Below, piece after piece: positions 36,606-46,607 of a DNA stretch of 64,000 nt (position 1 is the stretch's first letter; every line of letters begins with the position of its first letter). The position numbers and the translations under genes were made by a program. Source of the DNA: Callaeas wilsoni (taxonomy: Eukaryota > Chordata > Aves > Passeriformes > Callaeidae); contig VWPU01001214.1 of NCBI GenBank assembly GCA_013398955.1, forward strand, positions 102,001 through 166,000. The letters run 5' to 3'. The notes below the pieces were generated by a model. That model was not told where the DNA came from and did no database searches. It saw nothing but the letters and a program-made list of their open reading frames with translations.

Positions 36606-38037
36606 TGGCAAAAGAGTAAAACTCCTTCAGAGGTGAATGTGGACACCCTGAGGGGTGTCGATCCCAAGCTCAGGTGTCTCCGTGCTGCTGGGAATTGTCT
36701 GTCCATGGAAATGCCCAACTTTACCAACAGAAGTTCTCACACCATCAGATGCTCCTCACATTTATATTCATTTTAGCAAATCCAGGATTGGCCACAGACT
36801 CCTTACATATTTTATGATTTACCAGAATCTGCTTTAGTCTAATTCTTCCATTACACACATCACCCATCCTTCTGGCAGCATAATTTACATCTCAAACCAG
36901 AATAATTTTGCATACTTTTCACTTCAGCATTCTGACAACTTAAAAAAAATGTTTAATTCTGTGGAGTAAATTATCACCAACCTTGGAAAAAAGTCCAGGA
37001 AGTTATTAATGCTCTTTTTATGCATACTTGTCTGTACAGTTTTGGTGTCTCTCCCCTCTCAGCTTTATGTGGTGATACATTAACAAAAGTGTCACAGAGC
37101 ATATGAAATTCAAACCAACACCGTGAGGTTTACAAGAACATTTAACACATGGCATGGAACTTGAGTGTTTTCCCAAGGGAATCGTGCAACCTTTGTTTAC
37201 TCTTGGACTTTCTTCCCCAGACCAGCTCCTAATCTTTCTGTACTCAAAGAACGTGGCTTTCACTGTTTGGTTCCTTCCCTGGACTGACACACGCCGTGCT
37301 GGAATAACCTAAAAAGCTTCAGGAGTTTAAAAAAAAAAGCACTGTTAAACAGGGAAAACCTGTGGTCCTGATTTTGTGTCCTTCTGACATCCTCAAAAGA
37401 GGGTCTTTATTTAAAATGAGCTCTGAACACATAAATACTGCTGGTTCTCTAAACCTTCAGTGAGGTCTTGTTTATTCCTTGTTAATGCTGTCTGAGAGGA
37501 ACACACTGGAAGCACTTAACCAACAACAGCAACAAACTTCTGCTATATTCAAGCAGAAACAAACCACTCAGCTTGTCAATATACACAAGACAGCAAATTC
37601 TCAACATTCTTGAAGGTGTTGGGGTTTGAATCATTTCAAAATAAATCCCTCTTCTTCTCACAGAAAAAAAAAATACTACCTTTATTATGAAACTTATTGT
37701 GTGCTCTGTTATAATTTTAATAGTAATTATTTATACATAAAACATGTAAAAATTAAGTAGATATAAAATAAATAAATCCATCTTATACTTTTTTTTTTCC
37801 AATAAGTCTTTTCCACAGCCTGTGAGTATACACAGGGTGGACAGAATAAATCAAACCAGAACTGTATTTAACAGCAGAATTCAAATTCATGCTGGTGTGT
37901 TATCCAGCACCAGAAAATTCCTGGAACGATTCCATAATATTTAAACACAGGAATGAGGAGAGACTCAGTTTTTGGTGGGGTCTAGACCCAGCTGAGTGCC
38001 CCTCAAGTCCTGCCAGAGCCATCCTTTCCAAAAAAAT
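36606..38037. other. Unique AT-rich non-coding stretch
   Basis: No gene is recognised. It has an A-rich run near 37664 and a T-run near 37789. The final 150 bp before the CR1 fragment ('GGAATGAGGAGAGACTCAG') may be a diverged continuation of that CR1, but I could not align it. Confidence 0.45.
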
Positions 38038-38411
38038 CAGGGCTGTTCAGATTGGAGAAGGGTCTGGGAAGACCTCAGGGCTCCTTCCAGTTCCTAAAGA
38101 GGTTCCAGGAGAGCTAGAGAGGGACTTGGGACAAAGGATGGAGGGACAGGACACAGGGAACGGCTTCCACCGAGAGAGGGCAGGGATGGATGGGATATTG
38201 GGAAGGAATTCCGGGCTGGGAGGGTGGGGAGGCCCTGGCCCAGGGTGCCCAGAGCAGCCGGGGCTGCCCCTGGATCCCTGGAAGTGCCCAAGGCCGGGTT
38301 GGACAGGGCTTGGAGCAGCCTGGGACAGTGGAAGGTGTCCCTGCCCATGGCGGGGGGGGAATGGGATGGATTTTAAGGCCCCTTCCAACCCAAACCATTC
38401 TATGATTCCAT
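38038..38411 (+). mobile_element. CR1 LINE 3'-end fragment, longest in window
   Basis: Sense CR1 of about 374 bp. Order of landmarks: 'CAGGGCTGTTCAGATTGGAG', 'GGCTCCTTCCAGTTCC', 'GGGACAGGACACAGGGAACG', 'GGATGGGATATTGGGAAGGA', 'GGAGGCCCTGGCCCAGGGTG', 'GGATCCCTGGAAGTGCCCAA', 'GTCCCTGCCCATGGCGGGGG', 'CTTCCAACCCAAACCATTCT' and a terminal ATGATTCCATG. High GC and few lesions mark it as the youngest-looking copy. A 198-codon open frame running through it is a by-product of its base composition, not a gene. Confidence 0.95.
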
Positions 38412-39240
38412 GTTCTCTCTACCCTTGTGTTTGCATAGAGAAAAGGGCTCCAAAAGAGCATGAAAAAAACATCCTGACAGGGTGATTCCCGTCTCTCCCA
38501 CATCCCTGCAATGCCATTTGCGTGCAGCTCAAACCCAAAGATGCCCTGCATGAAGTAAGTTCTGCCCCTGGGCTACCCCCGTGCCGGGCGGGAGAAGGCA
38601 GGAGAAAGCCCTTTCCCACAGGCTCCTCCACCCTCCGGAGAGGCTCTCACAGAGCCTGCATGTGTGAAGGAAAGGGAAAAAGAGCCTTTCTCAATGCTAG
38701 GATTTCCTCCCGATGCAAATTTTCCCCGCCGCGCTCGAGTGCAGGAGAAAGTATTTGCTGCACATCCTTCGGGTGTGAGGTCATGTGCATTGAAATCCCC
38801 CGAAATCCCCCAGAGAGGCTTTGGGAAAAAACTCTGGGACCTTAGGAAGGTGCGACATAACCTCTTTCTCAGTGCTGCGCTGCTTTGTGAGGCGCAGGAG
38901 ACGAGGAATAAAGTTCTGCACTCCCTGGTGTACGGCCCACGGGAAGATCCCTCTAACTGTGCACGCACAATGCACCCTGCCTTTCCTAATCCTTTTATTC
39001 CCGCTACGGCCAGCTCTGAAATTTCCTCAACGGCTGCAAACTTTTTAGGGTTTTATAATGGTAATCAGTGATTTTAGAGGAAATAAATCTCTCCCGGAGC
39101 CCATAGCTCTGGATAAAGCATCCCCAGGAATAAGTCAGGGAGCGTCGGCAGTGGAGAGCGCTACATTTCATGTGCTGCCACAGAAATGCTTTCTGGCTGA
39201 GGTCTAATATTAATCTATTTTGTCCCTGACATCCAGTAAA
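38412..39240. other. Unique, CpG-enriched segment after the CR1
   Basis: About 22 CpGs lie between 38570 and 39020, well above the surrounding density, for example in 'CCCGCCGCGCTCGAG'. Overlapping open frames occur on both strands, as expected from the composition. No product is recognised. This could be an unmethylated regulatory region or a small promoter, but no splice or core-promoter pattern supports a gene. Confidence 0.35.
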
Positions 39241-39249
39241 ACTACAGTG

Positions 39250-39660
39250 TAGCAAATGCTTTTAAAACATACATATTCAATAGCAGATGCAATAAAGTAT
39301 TCGGGACTGTTGGTATGAAGAAGGTTCACACGCACACAAATATCTTTGAAACTCCAGTTAATCAAGGTGTCAAAGTAACTAAAGCAGTTTTACAGATTTT
39401 ATTGAAAATAAATCACTTTATTATATACTGAAATATATATTATTGTTTCCCCGTAGAGTTTTACTGTCTGCTCGCCTGCATTTCTTTTTTAAATAGAGTA
39501 TCTCCTGCCCTCTTTAGTCCGGATTTTATAACTACATTTAGCAGGAAATTCAGCATTAAAGCCCATCTTTAGCCTGCCTTCTCCTCCTGCCCTATGCAAA
39601 TAGCCCATTATTAGCCATTTTCTGGCAGAAGTGGCTGAGAGGAAACCGAGGAGGAAATGA
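39250..39660. promoter_or_regulatory. Candidate enhancer-like conserved block
   Basis: Repeat-free sequence containing a perfect POU octamer ATGCAAAT (39594-39601) followed closely by 'AGCCCATTATTAGCC', and AT-rich homeodomain-like sites upstream. Such motif density in non-repetitive DNA is typical of developmental enhancers. Nothing here proves activity and the boundaries are approximate. Confidence 0.25.
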
Positions 39661-42600
39661 TATAATGGCTCCAGAGCCCCACGTTTCCTCCCTGCCCAGC
39701 TGGTTGTGGGATGACCTTACAGTTCACTGGGAAGCTGGAGGTGGCACTGAACCTCAAAAGATTTACACCTTTTGTCTCCTCATTTCTCAGAGCGGAGCTT
39801 CCATGCAGGGACGCATAAAAACGGCGCGGAACTCAGCCCGGGGAAGGTTCAAATGAGTGAAAGGAAATATTTGATGCGACCTAATGGACATCCTAATTGA
39901 TATTTATAGACTTCCCAGGGAAACTTTTCGCTGGAGGTTTTTTAACTCCCATTATTGAGGAACTGCTTGCTTTCTAAAGATGAGATCTGACTCAGATCAG
40001 TTGTTGTTAGACAAAGCATTCCTTTAAAATTCAGTGTTACACGAAGCTCCTATAAAGTCATTCATTGGCTAATTATTTTCTCAGCCATAGTGCACATTTT
40101 CTAACAGCTTACTGCTATAAAATAACCACATTTCTCTAAAGTTATCACATCTACACGAAAAGCTCCTCCATCATTTTTTTTCCCAACATTTCTCCCTAAA
40201 GTTAAAAGATGTCTCATACAGTCCATGCATACAAAATAAATGCTTTCAGCATTTTGGACTGCTTTCTAAACTGATAAATTTCACCCTGATAAATGCAAAT
40301 TCAGCAGCACTTCTAAGATTACTTTTTTTTTTTCACCCCAAAACCGGTTTGAAGTGGAAGCGCGGTATCTAAAATGGATTTAGAATATTAAAAAATTGCG
40401 TCTGTACTCAGGAATTTTATATATTTATGTATATTTCTGTATTTCTTATTCTACATCAACAAAATTCAATTGCATTTGCTGGTCAAGACAGTGATGAGGA
40501 CTCGTGCAGGTCTCTCCATCTCTCCCAGTTCCTCAGCAGGACAAAAGGGGGATGCAGGTGATTGAAGAGGGCCAACCCGCAGCATCTTCACTCAGGTGCT
40601 GAATTCAGAGTCCCTGGAACTTTTACTCACCCCTGGGCACGTCTAGGTTGTATTTTATGTTTTAACATCAATCTTTATAGTTCTTTATCCACTTAAACAC
40701 CAGTAACTTTTAATAGAAATCTCAAACTCTATGGTTTCTACAGCAAAGGATTTTATCCCCACCTCTTAACCTTTAAGCCATGACCATGCCAAAAAATATC
40801 AAGAATTACCCATTTTCCAAATAAGTGTTTCATTGGGGTTGTTATTCATCACCAGGAAGTTCCCAGGCAATTTTGATCACCAGGGGAAAAAAAACCTACA
40901 TGTTTTTAAGTAACGTGTACATGGTTTCTTGCCAGCTGATCAGCCCTGATAGCACATCAAATTCAAAGGCTTGCGTCCAGCTATTAAAGGAGAATTTAAC
41001 AGCAAAAATGTGAGTGCGCCTTCCACACTTTAAAAACTGCCTGTAATCAAAATCTAATTAGTATTCTATTTTCCTAGTGGGAAAACAGAGAGAAATGCAC
41101 ACAGACAGACATGGTGTTAGATATTAAGCCAAAAGATGTCTCCAGAAACCAGCCATTCATCTTTTGCCTTTTTTTTTTCCCCTCTTCCTTTATCACCAAC
41201 ATCTTGTCTCTTGAAATATAGACATCACTAAATCAAAAACACTTACCTTTTCACATCATTATAGAATTGCTCAGATTAAATAAGAGCTCTGTACAGCTCC
41301 TCAAATCTCAGCTATGTTTTCAAACCACCAGGGAGGGCTAGTTCTTCCTGCTCACACAATTATCAAATTGTTGCCAATCTGAGCGTTCCCTGTATCAATC
41401 TCATTATTATTAAGTAGTTGAAATCACCTATGGATCTCATTACCATCACTAGGAAAAAGGTCGCAAGGTGACAGCTGCAATTTACTTTAAAATTATCATT
41501 GAAATAACCTTTTTTTATAGACTATTTAGGTTGTTTCAGTGTATTTCTCATGGTAAAAAAAAAGCAGAATTTAACGACCTTAGAACTCTGCTCGGTTTTG
41601 TTTGCTTGTTGTGGGAGTTTATTCTTTGTTTACTTTGGAAGTAACAGGGACCTGATTATCCATCCTTTGTTTTCCTGGTGGAACTCCTGAGGTTACTGGG
41701 TGGCTCACACTGTAAAAGAAAGCCAGGTCAAATCGCTAAAGATGAAGTCCTTTTGAAAAGTTAATTAGTCACTGAAAATGCGTGAGCATTAAGGAAAAAA
41801 AAAAAGAAAGAAAAGGCAGTTTTTAGGAGGACTTTCTCTTAGCAGCGGCTCAATTTTCATCATTTCATCTCTTAAAGGTGTCTGTCGGTTTTCCAGCCAT
41901 AAAAATAGTCCTAAACAGAAAAAAAAGAAACAATTTTTCAATCCGAACAAAAAGCATAAAAATTGCCTTCCTCGTGTTTTCAGGGAAAAAAAAAAAAAAG
42001 AAAAACGACTGCCAGAACTTGTTTATAAATTACAAGTAAACACAAAAGAGAACAATCCTTGCTGGCCGTCTCCCACTCACTTTTAAGTGGATCGCTCTGC
42101 AAAATATTCTGCTGTTGGGTTGGTATTTTTAGAGGGAAACATTTTTGCTCAGTAATGTGGAAATAAAATAACTGCAATCGCTTCCTTCCTCTGAAAAAAT
42201 GACACATAACATTTTATATTTAAAATTCAATTGAGAAAGAAACTGTATTTTTTACCCAAAGCCTCATAGCTGTACATTTTTTTTTATTATTTTTTTTTCT
42301 CTGGTCTGTTCAGGCTTCTGCTGCATTTTGGATGTGAACTTAACAGAAGATGCTGCAAAAAGCAGCAGCTACAAGTAGTGACGGAGTTATCAAACAAATA
42401 TGCAAGGGCAGGACAGAGAAGATGAACAAAACAACACTCACAAGTTCAGAATATGATTGCTCTGGATGACTGTAAACTCCCAGAGGTTTTCATTCCTGTC
42501 TCTCATTAATTCCTCTTACTCCTGAAGTGGTATCAAGTGGGATTTCTTTTTAGAACTGCCTATAAGATCACCCATTTTTTAGGCACAAATCTGCTGTTCA

Positions 42601-43764
42601 CATCAGTCATAAAAGCACCAAAATGATCCCCACCAACGGCTGCAATTGTTGCCATTTACAACAACATTTAAGGAGTGTTGTGCACCTCTTCTCCTGTTCT
42701 AAAGGAAGGGAAGGTGCACATTTTTAAACAGATATTGCAAACTCTGCTCTTTTACCTGAAGTATTAGCTCAGCACCTACACCCTCTAATGACTCAACACC
42801 TTCTTTCCACAAACAAATCCCTGAAACAGCTCTGACCAAAACACAAACCCCACAAATAATTACATGAAACAATGGATTTGCCTGTTTCAGAAATAAATTC
42901 GCCTAAAATGTGAAATGTCTCTGTCCAGACACAAACATTTCATCAACAAACCCTTTATATCTCCCTTTATTTATACTTACTCACACAACTCCACGTACCA
43001 GCTCATAAATGTGGGTCTTGTAAAACAAACAGCCATAAATACACAACACACACGGGCTACATACGTACGGATATTAATATTTGTAATAGAAATCATATCT
43101 CTCTGTCTTCCAAAGGCGCCCTTTGTAGCTTTCTTGCCTTTTAAATTCAGCTATTCTTGAGCACAGTTTGTCTTTGAAATATGCCAGGATAATGCATTAT
43201 TGAAGTACTGTACTGAGACTGTACATAAAATCAGTCACGTTCAACAAATTTCCATTTTACTTAGGGTTTTTTTTTTCATAATTATTCCTCACTTCTATCA
43301 CAGCCCCATCCTCAAGAGCTCTCTGGTTACGCCACTAAAATTAACCACATGCTACAGGTTATGTCTCCAAGGGACTTGCCATCAAGAGAAATGGAAGGTA
43401 AAGGAAGAAAGCAAAATATAATACTTTTTCTATCATTCCTGTGAATAATAAATGAACCAGGTTGCAAAATTAAGCACTGGACAGATGAGCTAGATTTGAA
43501 AAAAAACTTTATTAATTGACCAGATGCATCAGAATGGTTTATTTCTCAGTGTAAAGATTCTGAAAGCTGTTGGGAACAGCAAAACAAGGATTTAAAACCT
43601 GTCTTAAAACTTCTGGCATGAATTGGCAACGCTTGGTTCAAGAAAGAGTTAAGTCTAACAAGCAGAAAAAAAGAAATTAACTAAAGTAAGGCCCTTGTGA
43701 TACAATGACACTTGCTCTATGCTCTTACAGAGAAAAACACGATGATAAAACACCACAAAGAGGA
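39661..43764. other. Unique AT-rich non-coding stretch
   Basis: No gene or mobile element is recognised. It contains poly(A) and poly(T) runs (near 40324, 41169, 41796, 41986 and 42279). Open frames are short and lack motifs. Confidence 0.5.
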
Positions 43765-43925
43765 GTGTTATGAATTTTATTAATGACTAGAAGACAGTGT
43801 GCAAAACATCAAAGGTCTGTGGAAAAGATTAATGACCCCGTGTGAGACTGTTTAATTACCTCCAGCTAATTAGATTCTTGACCAAATTTTTAATATCTGC
43901 ATTCCTTCTAAAGCCTAATTGAGAT
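43765..43925. promoter_or_regulatory. Homeodomain-motif-rich block
   Basis: Within 160 bp there are several TAAT-core sites: 'TTTATTAATGAC', 'AGATTAATGACC', 'TTTAATTACC', 'AGCTAATTAGATT' and 'GCCTAATTGAG'. This clustering is unusual even for AT-rich DNA because the copies are spaced and non-tandem. It is inferred to be a possible transcription-factor-binding region. It lies about 230 bp from the CpG island that follows. Confidence 0.28.
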
Positions 43926-44157
43926 TCCACATTATTTATCAATCTTTCAAAAAGCCCTTAGTGTGCTGCTTTTTTTAGGGTTGGGTTTTTTTTTTTTCCC
44001 TTTGCACTTTGACTCCATTTATGGTCAATTATTAAATAAATAGCAAAGTAACCGTTCTCTCCAAACTGTGTATGTGGAACACTTTCAGCCTGTTTATTTT
44101 GACTGCGGGCCTATCACTGGCATCTCTTATACATAATGAAGCACTCTGAGAAATAAA

Positions 44158-44385
44158 CTGACCGGCTTCACTGTAAACAGCGGCGATAATATTTTTGTTA
44201 TCGGGGCTGCGCTCAGGAACTCCTCCTGTGGTTTGTGTAAATCAGCCCTTGCTGCTGTCAGTTAATCCTGACTCCCGCGCACCTTGGGCCGGGCCCAGGG
44301 CCGGCGCGAGCGTTATCGCGCAAAGAGGAGAAGCCCGTCCTCGCCATCGGATTATTTCCCCCCCGCTCACGCAGGAATACTCCAG
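44158..44385. promoter_or_regulatory. Small CpG island
   Basis: I count about 20 CpG dinucleotides in roughly 230 bp, densest in 44270-44385 ('GGCCGGCGCGAGCGTTATCG'), flanked on both sides by AT-rich, CpG-poor DNA. It contains no CR1 or LTR sequence, so the CpGs do not come from a young repeat. It may be a promoter of an unrecognised transcript or an unmethylated regulatory element. I see no TATA box, splice donor or coding frame that I trust; a 70-codon plus-strand open frame across it is low-complexity. Confidence 0.5.
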
Positions 44386-45430
44386 TCCTACAAACCACCA
44401 CTGTTAAATGACTTGCCTTTTACAATGGGATTCGTGTCAGAAGGCAGGGGACACCTGCAATAATTATTTATTTTTTAAACCCCTTCAGATCACCCGTTAC
44501 CCCCTGTCAGAGCGACCGCTGTCTACATCACACATGAAGACTGACCTTGGTTTAAGGTTTTCCTTGGTTTCCTTGACTTTGCTTTAAGGTTTTCCACAAA
44601 ACTTTTACCAATTCATTTTGGAGAGTAGGAAAGGGGAAAAAGTCAGGCATTTCAAGGTCTGTGATGGAGAACATAATTTTGTGTGACTTTGGATAATAAA
44701 ACACTTCCCAGTTATGTGGAAGCAGAGAATCTCTGCTTTCTTCCTTTGCTTTAGCTATAAACCCAAGTCTTTGATTTGAAACCATTTGCTTTGAAAATCT
44801 TTTTGTACATTTTATTATAAATTAAAAAACCAACGTGTGCACATGCAAAATTATATCTTCATATTGTATGTATGAAACAAAACACTTTGGGAGAATTTCT
44901 TCGCCATTTCATACAGATTTTTTTTTCCAATTATCCACCAAAGTTTGCTCATAAAATCATACCACATATATAGAAATATAGGGGATAGATTAAAAGAAAT
45001 ATATATATTCTCTATTAAATTTTACATGGTTTATGTTATTTGTATAACACACTGCTGGCTGGCACAACTATTAAAATACAGAGGATTTTTTCCTCTGATG
45101 TAGACACAAGTGTCTGTATGTACAGACAGACACTGAAAAAATCTACAACATTTTAATGTATGCGACTCTAATAAATGCAGAGGGAACAGGGCTTGGAGGG
45201 AGGGATCACATTTTTCATTATCACGTTTGCAACAAGCCCTATCCAATGGGATACGAACATCCAGGCGTTATCACAAAAACACATCATTTAATAATAGAAA
45301 AAAGTGAATGTCAAAATGGCAAAGAATGCAAATCAATACAAAAGGATAACGAAGCAGGCATGGAAGAGACACGTAATATATTATCTTTAATTTCTTGGGA
45401 GTGACGAAATATCTAGTTACACACTAAATC
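44386..45430. other. Unique AT-rich stretch
   Basis: No gene is recognised. Near 44563-44600 the motif TTTAAGGTTTTCC is repeated twice. Otherwise the DNA is unremarkable. Confidence 0.5.
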
Positions 45431-45436
45431 ACTCAC

Positions 45437-45598
45437 AGGAATTCTGCAGGAATAAACTTATTTGGGATGCAGTAGTCAAAGCCACTTGATGTCTCTGATG
45501 CAATAAAAAGCTTAAAGTTCCTAAAGTCTGTGTAGCCAGGTGTATACTGTGTGCTCCAGTCGGTGTCAGAGTGCTTCAAAGCCATTAAACCCTTATAG
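45437..45598 (-). CDS. Candidate internal exon, unrecognised protein
   Basis: On the minus strand an open segment of exactly 162 bp (54 codons' worth) is bounded by an acceptor-type AG (45600-45599) and a donor GTGAGT (45436-45431). Its length is a multiple of three, so it would be a symmetric exon with phase-2 introns on both sides. The translation runs from 'YKGLMALKHSDTDWSTQYT' to 'SGFDYCIPNKFIPAEF'; it has a globular-looking composition and no low complexity. If the donor is not used, the frame stops at a TGA overlapping it. Against: the acceptor has a poor pyrimidine tract, the base before the donor is T, no neighbouring exon was found, and I recognise no family. It may be chance or a pseudo-exon. 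Confidence 0.22.
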
Positions 45599-45642
45599 CT
45601 ATGGATATTAATAATATAATTTGTTTTGTATGAGTGCACCAT

Positions 45643-46228
45643 AAAGTAGGGTCATGCTTTTAGGTTTGTTACATGGTAGAGAAAGGATTAGGGGAAAAGA
45701 TGGCCCTGTTAAACAGAGCACCCACTTTTTGCAAAACTGTGGCATTTTTGCAAATTCATACCCTTATTTCTTTCAGCAGGCAGAGCAGAGTCAGAGTTTC
45801 TCTCTCCCAGCCTGCACCCACCTGTCTGAGGGGTTCTCTCAGTGCCTTTACATCTGATCTGCAGCTCCAGCCCCAAGCGTCTGACAGGTGACAGATGCTG
45901 CTGTGTTTTGGGAGGACCATAATGGACACTGGTACTGCAGAAACTGATCTGGACAGACAAGGGGATTAATTTAAATGGCAATTCAGGCCCAGTTTAACCA
46001 AGTGCTGTGTGGGTGTGCTTTAAAGCAAAAGTTTGATCTGGTGTTAGAAGCTTCATCAGCCCAGGGAGACCCTCCTTTTTGCCCATGTGGGCATCCCTGC
46101 CCTGCTCCCCCCGCCAGCCATCCTCCAGCTCCAGAGAATCCTCTTCTCCTCCCTGCCACAACACAGGCTGCTCCAGGGAAGTTTCACACAAATCACAGCA
46201 CACACTGGCAAACTGAGCAATCCTGTAC
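45643..46228. other. Unique non-coding stretch
   Basis: No gene is recognised. Several overlapping open frames of 67-99 codons on both strands reflect a GC-richer patch at 45780-46150. Confidence 0.5.
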
Positions 46229-46362
46229 GGAATCATGGAATCACAGAACCACTAAGTTTGGAAAAACCCTCTAAGGTCACCGAGTCCAACTCTTAGCACA
46301 GCCAAACCCACCACTAGCCCATGGCCCCTGAGCTCCACCTCTCCACATTTTTTGACATCCAA
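46229..46362 (-). mobile_element. CR1 LINE 3'-end fragment (second subfamily)
   Basis: Antisense CR1. On the plus strand it opens with the tail repeats 'GGAATCATGGAATCACAGAA'. It continues with 'AAGTTTGGAAAAACCCTCTA', 'CACCGAGTCCAACTCTTAGC' and 'CCACCACTAGCCCATGGCCC'. It is 5'-truncated and moderately diverged. Confidence 0.92.
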
Positions 46363-46441
46363 ATCTCCATTTTTTCCATTTATTTACAACTGAATGGATG
46401 CTGCTGATGGTGCAATAATAATTTCAAAACAAACAAACACC

Positions 46442-46607
46442 CACACAGCAAACCAAAAGCACAGTCCCACTTGACCTGTGATGAGGAGAAGAATTCGGAG
46501 ATCTGTGCAGCANCACACAGCAAACATCAAACCAAAAGCTCAGTCCCACTTGACCCAGTACAGAAAACATCTGTGCTGAGGAAAAGAATTCGGAGATCTG
46601 TGCAGCA
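46442..46607. repeat. Direct duplication around an ambiguous base
   Basis: Two related units lie head to tail: 46442-46512 (71 bp) and 46514-46607 (94 bp), separated by the single N at 46513. Both start 'CACACAGCAAAC', contain 'CAGTCCCACTTGACC' and end 'GAATTCGGAGATCTGTGCAG'. The second has about 23 extra bases. It could be a true local duplication, or two haplotypes joined at a gap. Confidence 0.9.

Noticed and set aside
37889..38485. 198-codon open frame
   Set aside because: It runs through the CR1 3' end at 38038-38411, which is non-coding in CR1; the opposite strand is equally open.
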